A DNA stretch of 10,825 nucleotides, from assembly GCA_007136585.1 (NCBI GenBank), contig SLGR01000181.1:1-10825 (forward strand), in the 5' to 3' direction. Origin of the DNA: Candidatus Sumerlaeota bacterium. GTDB taxonomy: Bacteria; CG03; SLGR01. A model generated the notes under the pieces. It did no database searches and had not been told where the DNA came from. It saw only the letters and a program-made list of their open reading frames with translations. Each line of letters begins with the position of its first letter. Positions within the stretch are counted from its first letter, which is position 1. Both the position numbers and the translations under genes were made by a program. Below, in pieces: positions 9,701-10,825 of the stretch.

Positions 9701-10825
9701 GGCGCATTCGTATTCTCCGCAAAGATGCTATGGAGTTTTTATATACACTGACTTGGGGACCTGAAAGTTTCCCCTATGAAGTAAGAGAACAATATGGAGT
9801 TTTAACCCGGAAAGAATATGTAAAACTTTTCCATGATTTGGCAGAAGAACTGGGAGTTCAAATTAATGAGGTGTCTCTTCCTGAAGAAGAGCAAAGTTAC
9901 TTACAGCAGGGGTATTATAATAACCTGATTAAAGCAGGTAAAGCGAAACTTTTTGATCTGGATGGTAAAGAAGTTTCCTTACCCCCGAGTAATATGATGA
10001 TTGTAATTGAGAAATCGGAAGCAGTTGAAGAACCTGCTGGCGAAGAGCAGTTTAGGGTAACTCCTCCATACGCCGGTTCTACGGAAGGAAAGGTCAATGA
10101 GGCTATACTTGATGCGTACAGTAGCTGGAGTTCAGGGGATATAACGGCAGAAGCGGCCGCCCGCCTGGTATTAACGGCCATCCTTAATATGTCAGCAGAC
10201 GAACCCGATTACATAGTAAACCTTGAAACAGCCATAGGGCTCTTGAGAGAAGCCGGCAGTGAATTTGGCACTTCCCGTCAGGTGCTGGAAGAATACCTTA
10301 AAAGGAAAGACCACGGCGGGTTAAGGGATGCCCTTAGCGCGCTCCTGGAAACCGCCGCCGAAACCCGTCCGGATGCTGTGAGCGCAACCGGGATAAGGGA
10401 CCTCGCCCATTCTGAGCGTCTCTCCTTAAGGGAGGCAAGGTACCTGGAGACCCTTGCCCGCAGTCTCCCTGCCGGAAAAAGGGTCGGGATAGAGCGATTT
10501 CTTGAATCAGAGAAGGGGTTTGCCTCTCTCCTTGAGAGCGATCTTGGTGATATAGCCGCGGATCTCGGAATAGAAAACATAAAACCCGGCAGAGGTTCAT
10601 CTTACAGCGACGGTATCCTGACCCTTGAGAGGGGGCTCCTTAATAAACTGGGGCTTATGAGCCTTAATATGGAAGATAAGGCCCTTATCAGGCTCATAAT
10701 CGGAGCCAAACTCGCCTACGAGAAGGCCTCGGATGCTGCCGCCGGGGATAAGCGCCTGCTGACCAGCCTCTATCTTTCAGAACTTGAGGATATCTCAATG
10801 AACCTGGAGGGCCTTGAGAGCGGTA
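1..10825 (+). CDS. Giant multidomain protein, internal fragment open at both ends
   Basis: Frame 1 reads without a stop for 3,608 codons plus one leftover base. I translated every line by hand and found no TAA, TAG or TGA in frame; tryptophan is always TGG, so no recoding is needed. The start and stop lie outside the window, and the true protein is larger, by an unknown amount. Domains in order: phosphohistidine swivel (about 253-397), PPDK-type ATP-grasp (631-957), metallophosphatase (1686-2082), CPBP-like membrane block (2105-2268), membrane hairpin between two copies of a short motif (2300-2478), HD domain (2575-2785), SAM methyltransferase (3041-3240) with extension. Intact catalytic motifs in most of these argue for a selected, expressed protein rather than chance openness. 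Residue numbers here and below count from base 1, not from the real start. Which giant protein family it belongs to is unknown; an Omnitrophota-type giant ORF is my best guess. No promoter or RBS is visible because the 5' end is missing. Confidence 0.96.
757..1191 (+). other. Phosphohistidine swivel domain (PEP-utilizing enzyme mobile domain)
   Basis: Residues 253-397. The signature is TTGGGVLSHAGISAREFGIP at 308-327, matching the PEP synthase/PPDK pattern TxGGxxxHxAIxARExGIP. The expected phospho-accepting histidine is residue 316 (CAT at 946-948). The domain opens with RGLAASRG at 257-264, like the usual GxxASpG strand, and closes with REGDIITADGAKG at 376-388, like the usual DGDxVTVDGxxG. 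In this family the His carries phosphate from the ATP-grasp domain to a substrate site. An extra stretch of about 35-45 residues (331-374) sits between the GIPALI strand and the closing motif, where E. coli-type PEP synthase has only a short loop. The key residue is present, so activity is plausible; the substrate cannot be told. Confidence 0.85.
1192..1890 (+). other. Charged helical linker between swivel and ATP-grasp domains (residues 398-630)
   Basis: About 230 residues rich in Arg, Glu, Leu and Ser with heptad-like spacing, notably at 490-530 and 595-630 (ending in KRKAAERERRR). I see no catalytic motif. It probably forms long helices or coiled coil and separates the phosphohistidine domain from the ATP-grasp domain, as a swivelling domain requires. 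No family was recognised. Confidence 0.6.
1891..2871 (+). other. PPDK_N / PEP-synthase type ATP-grasp domain
   Basis: Residues 631-957. It starts with a typical N-terminus: PLSELDED, then the glycine/lysine motif GGKNVKLG (646-653), then VPGGFAVTTSAY. The core motif is VRSSAVQEDTSEAAYAG (754-770), equivalent to VRSSAxxEDxxxxSFAG. Next come ASVWNERSILYRREKG (about 792-807), SGIVFSVDPVSG (828-839), NASWGLGEAVVSG (847-859) and QPDQYILSK. The end is GTPQDIEFG (932-940) and IYILQSRPVT (946-955), with the metal/ATP-contacting acidic residues and the Gln-x-Arg of the family. In PEP synthase, PPDK, Rph and glucan/water dikinases this domain binds ATP and phosphorylates the swivel His, releasing AMP and phosphate in several members. 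All key motifs look intact. Unlike PEP synthase, it lies C-terminal to the His domain, and no PEP/pyruvate TIM barrel follows. Confidence 0.92.
2872..4320 (+). other. Long helical unassigned region (residues 958-1440)
   Basis: About 480 residues, mostly predicted helix by eye, rich in Leu, Lys, Arg and Glu, with no motif I can assign. It is clearly not the PEP-binding barrel that would follow in PEP synthase. Residues about 1350-1420 hold the pattern LVLYVHQAF, then LISLLASYNLQEYLHRI, then DEFYRDKHKKY. Its layout recalls a zincin-like protease helix but lacks an HExxH. Codon use and GC content match the flanking dikinase and phosphatase parts. No function is proposed. Confidence 0.55.
4321..5055 (+). 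other. Unassigned alpha/beta region before the phosphatase (residues 1441-1685)
   Basis: This part alternates strands and helices: SFKPTFIAVTGG (about 1491-1502), GIWALAVREDLVIDISD (1525-1541), KKILVTGEI (1620-1628) and NVIIELKDGKITVKSD (1653-1668). It looks like one or two small folded alpha/beta domains. The last strands lead directly into the first strand of the metallophosphatase at residue 1687. I do not recognise a family and see no nucleotide-binding loop. Confidence 0.5.
5056..6246 (+). other. Calcineurin-like metallophosphatase domain
   Basis: Residues 1686-2082. All metal-binding blocks of the family are present in order: IIAISDTHL (D1693, H1695), LINGDFLELW (D1732), VAGNHDWD (N1767, H1768), FEHGHQGD (H1920, H1922) and FHGHTHIPYA (H2014, H2016). 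A typical NTGTW strand ends the core. These enzymes use two metal ions to hydrolyse phosphomonoesters or diesters. GDFLELW followed by GNHD resembles the LpxH-like and related lipid/nucleotide phosphatases, but the substrate cannot be assigned. The distance from GNHD to EHGH is about 150 residues, and about 90 more separate it from GHTH; both are longer than in compact members. The second insert includes a hydrophobic stretch at about 1961-1979 that may touch the membrane. The domain directly precedes the membrane block, so it probably acts at the membrane surface. Confidence 0.9.
6313..6804 (+). other. Multi-spanning membrane block, CPBP/Rce1 intramembrane protease-like
   Basis: Residues 2105-2268 contain about five hydrophobic segments (roughly 2109-2140, which may be one long or two short spans, 2142-2161, 2184-2209, 2213-2232 and 2248-2266). 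They carry FEGVLLSGF (E2121), FAALH (F2157, H2161) and SHVLYN (H2226, N2230). CPBP/Rce1 glutamate endopeptidases show EExxxRG, then FxxxH, then HxxxN on successive helices. Spacings here are 40, 65 and 4 residues, close to the family's usual values as I recall them. The catalytic Glu and both His plus Asn would be present, but the second Glu of EExxxR is Gly2122 and the Arg is Ser2126, so the motif is degenerate. It could be a divergent active protease, a dead protease or only a membrane anchor. Confidence 0.5.
6898..6984 (+). repeat. Protein-level repeat copy 1 (DV...G..TVG motif)
   Basis: Residues 2300-2328, with RDVEYFRGRGLNTVGEV at 2306-2322. It aligns without gaps to a second copy exactly 150 residues (450 bases) downstream. 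About 8 of 29 positions are identical (G2300, D2307, V2308, G2315, T2318, V2319, G2320, I2326) with several conservative changes. The DNA itself is not noticeably repeated, so this is an old duplication or a recurring small helical motif. Confidence 0.5.
7021..7176 (+). other. Membrane hairpin inside the island (residues 2341-2392)
   Basis: Two hydrophobic stretches, about 2344-2362 (Gly-rich, with GGMYGAGLG) and 2364-2390 (FPILFPVLSMPFSML, then a second hydrophobic half), form one hairpin or two to three spans. They end at a positive PPRLRML. By the positive-inside rule, the segment after 2391 would face the cytoplasm, which suits the HD and methyltransferase domains that follow. The hairpin lies between the two copies of the short motif. 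Confidence 0.6.
7348..7434 (+). repeat. Protein-level repeat copy 2 (DV...G..TVG motif)
   Basis: Residues 2450-2478, with QDVITYIEAGFKTVGDI at 2456-2472. It is the partner of the copy at 6898-6984, offset exactly 150 residues without gaps. It is followed by a Lys/Glu-rich helical part (2478-2540) leading into the HD domain. Its role is unknown; a small helical protein-interaction or dimer element is possible. Confidence 0.5.
7723..8355 (+). other. HD-type metal-dependent phosphohydrolase-like domain
   Basis: Residues about 2575-2785. The key motif is IAFLYHDISKGG (His2638-Asp2639), matching the LLHDIGKG helix of HD-domain proteins. His2580 in TFVNHIF fits the expected upstream metal ligand, and Asp2769 in FNFIDTAAV fits the expected distal aspartate. 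Between them the chain is helical, as the fold requires. The usual mid-domain histidines are not clear: the HPxxG position reads KIKGIDMLIANEAA, and the later H is not obvious around 2707-2720. The metal site may therefore be incomplete. HD domains hydrolyse phosphate esters or nucleotides, and some are regulatory only. Family identity is moderately supported; activity is uncertain. Confidence 0.55.
8356..9120 (+). other. Unassigned helical region between HD and methyltransferase (residues 2786-3040)
   Basis: This stretch is helical and compact, with no linker-like low complexity. It contains GWHIESATSGLTP (2874-2886), IKLIVLGIVLAEHRGVD (2890-2906) and SVFHINFFNLMK (2909-2920), followed by YNHYKLRIVEAFL. 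The dense aromatic and His content suggests a folded domain that may form the back half of the HD module. I recall similar text next to HD and methyltransferase parts in Omnitrophota proteins, but cannot verify this here. Confidence 0.5.
9121..9720 (+). other. Class I SAM-dependent methyltransferase domain
   Basis: Residues about 3041-3240. Motif I is TVVDIGPAGGAILGIL (3061-3076), a variant of the DxGxGxG SAM loop with Pro-Ala in the middle. The acidic end of strand 2 is VGVDISEEAL (D3092), expected to bind the ribose hydroxyls. KGDA (3117-3120) marks the adenine-contacting loop. DTIIFSSVLHEIYSY (3136-3150) fits motif post-II with the catalytic-pocket side chains. LKESLRVLAPDGRILLRDGV is the usual strand-5/6 stretch. 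The domain looks complete and probably binds S-adenosylmethionine in the cytoplasm. The substrate is unknown. It is preceded by an acidic helix (SNEMLYLETMEAG), a typical entry to this fold. Confidence 0.85.
9721..10035 (+). other. C-terminal extension of the methyltransferase
   Basis: Residues 3241-3345. It begins with a helix and the distinctive block TWGPESFPYEVREQYG (3251-3266), then a helix-strand pattern ending in SLPPSNMMIVIEKS, which looks like a final beta strand returning to the fold. It probably completes the substrate-binding cap. The acidic, low-complexity AVEEPAGEEQ (3341-3350) then serves as a linker, and the composition island ends here. Confidence 0.55.
10036..10825 (+). other. 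Unassigned helical region at the window end (residues 3346-3608)
   Basis: After the short linker RVTPPYAGSTEG (3352-3363) the chain is almost wholly helical, rich in Leu, Ala, Glu and Arg (for example AAARLVLTAILNM and SLREARYLETLARSL). GC content and codon choice return to the style of 1-6840. No enzymatic motif is visible. It may be the start of the next linker or domain of the giant protein, which continues past the window edge. Confidence 0.55.

Larger units (their letters stand above)
6841..10020 (+). other. In-frame AT-rich composition island (acquired module?)
   Basis: GC drops sharply inside the gene. By hand count, 6781-6840 has 33 G/C of 60, 6841-6900 has 20 of 60, and 9241-9300 has 20 of 60; it then recovers at 10021-10080 (32 of 60) and 10141-10200 (33 of 60). 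Earlier sequence can reach 38 of 60 (2521-2580). Codon use changes too: I count one CAA glutamine codon in 1-6840 (at 3943) but eight in this island, and TTA leucine is far more frequent. The frame is preserved at both borders. The island spans the membrane hairpin, HD and methyltransferase parts, which suggests they entered as one unit from a different genomic source, or evolve under different codon selection. I see no inverted repeats or direct duplications marking the borders. Confidence 0.75.

Noticed and set aside
6841-10020. Composition island as a mobile element or prophage insertion
   Set aside because: There is no transposase, integrase, terminal inverted repeat or target duplication, and the reading frame continues through both borders. 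A module exchange within the gene fits better.
1-10825. Stop-codon reassignment as the cause of the long open frame
   Set aside because: No TGA, TAG or TAA occurs in frame at all, so the standard bacterial code explains the ORF.

Overview
The whole window lies inside one protein-coding gene. Reading + strand frame 1 from base 1, I find no stop codon in 3,608 consecutive codons. The frame is open at both edges, so neither the start codon nor the stop is here. There is no intergenic DNA, promoter, RBS, RNA gene, terminator, insertion sequence or CRISPR array. Every shorter open frame, including a 248-codon one on the minus strand (4558-5304), is a shadow of this gene.

The reading frame encodes a string of recognisable enzyme domains joined by long, mostly helical, unrecognised stretches. 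In order: (1) an unassigned N-terminal stretch (1-756); (2) a phosphohistidine 'swivel' domain of the PEP-synthase/PPDK class (757-1191); (3) a charged helical linker (1192-1890); (4) a PPDK_N-type ATP-grasp domain with its usual motifs intact (1891-2871); (5) about 2.2 kb of unassigned sequence (2872-5055); (6) a calcineurin-like metallophosphatase with a full set of metal-ligand motifs (5056-6246); (7) a multi-spanning membrane segment with the E...FxxxH...HxxxN pattern of CPBP/Rce1-type intramembrane proteases (6313-6804); (8) a base-composition island (about 6841-10020) holding a duplicated short motif around a membrane hairpin, an HD-type phosphohydrolase-like domain, an unassigned middle part and a class I SAM methyltransferase with a C-terminal extension; (9) an unassigned helical stretch in the original GC-rich style (10036-10825).

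A bacterial single-chain protein of more than 3,600 residues made of soluble enzyme modules and membrane spans points to a lineage with giant genes. Omnitrophota (formerly OP3) is my best guess: giant ORFs are reported there, and the HD and methyltransferase segments feel familiar from that group. This is recognition, not a search result. The GC-rich parts favour CAG, AGG/CGG and ATA codons. The 6841-10020 island is clearly richer in AT and uses CAA and TTA more, yet stays in frame at both borders, so the gene looks like a mosaic assembled from modules of different origin.

How the parts work together can only be inferred. The swivel-His and ATP-grasp pair could form an autophosphorylating dikinase. 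Its order (His domain first, ATP-grasp second, no PEP-binding barrel) is that of glucan/water dikinases rather than PEP synthase. The membrane segments would anchor the chain, and the protease-like segment could conceivably process it. ATP and S-adenosylmethionine are cytosolic, so if the dikinase and methyltransferase are active, both sides of the membrane block should face the cytoplasm.
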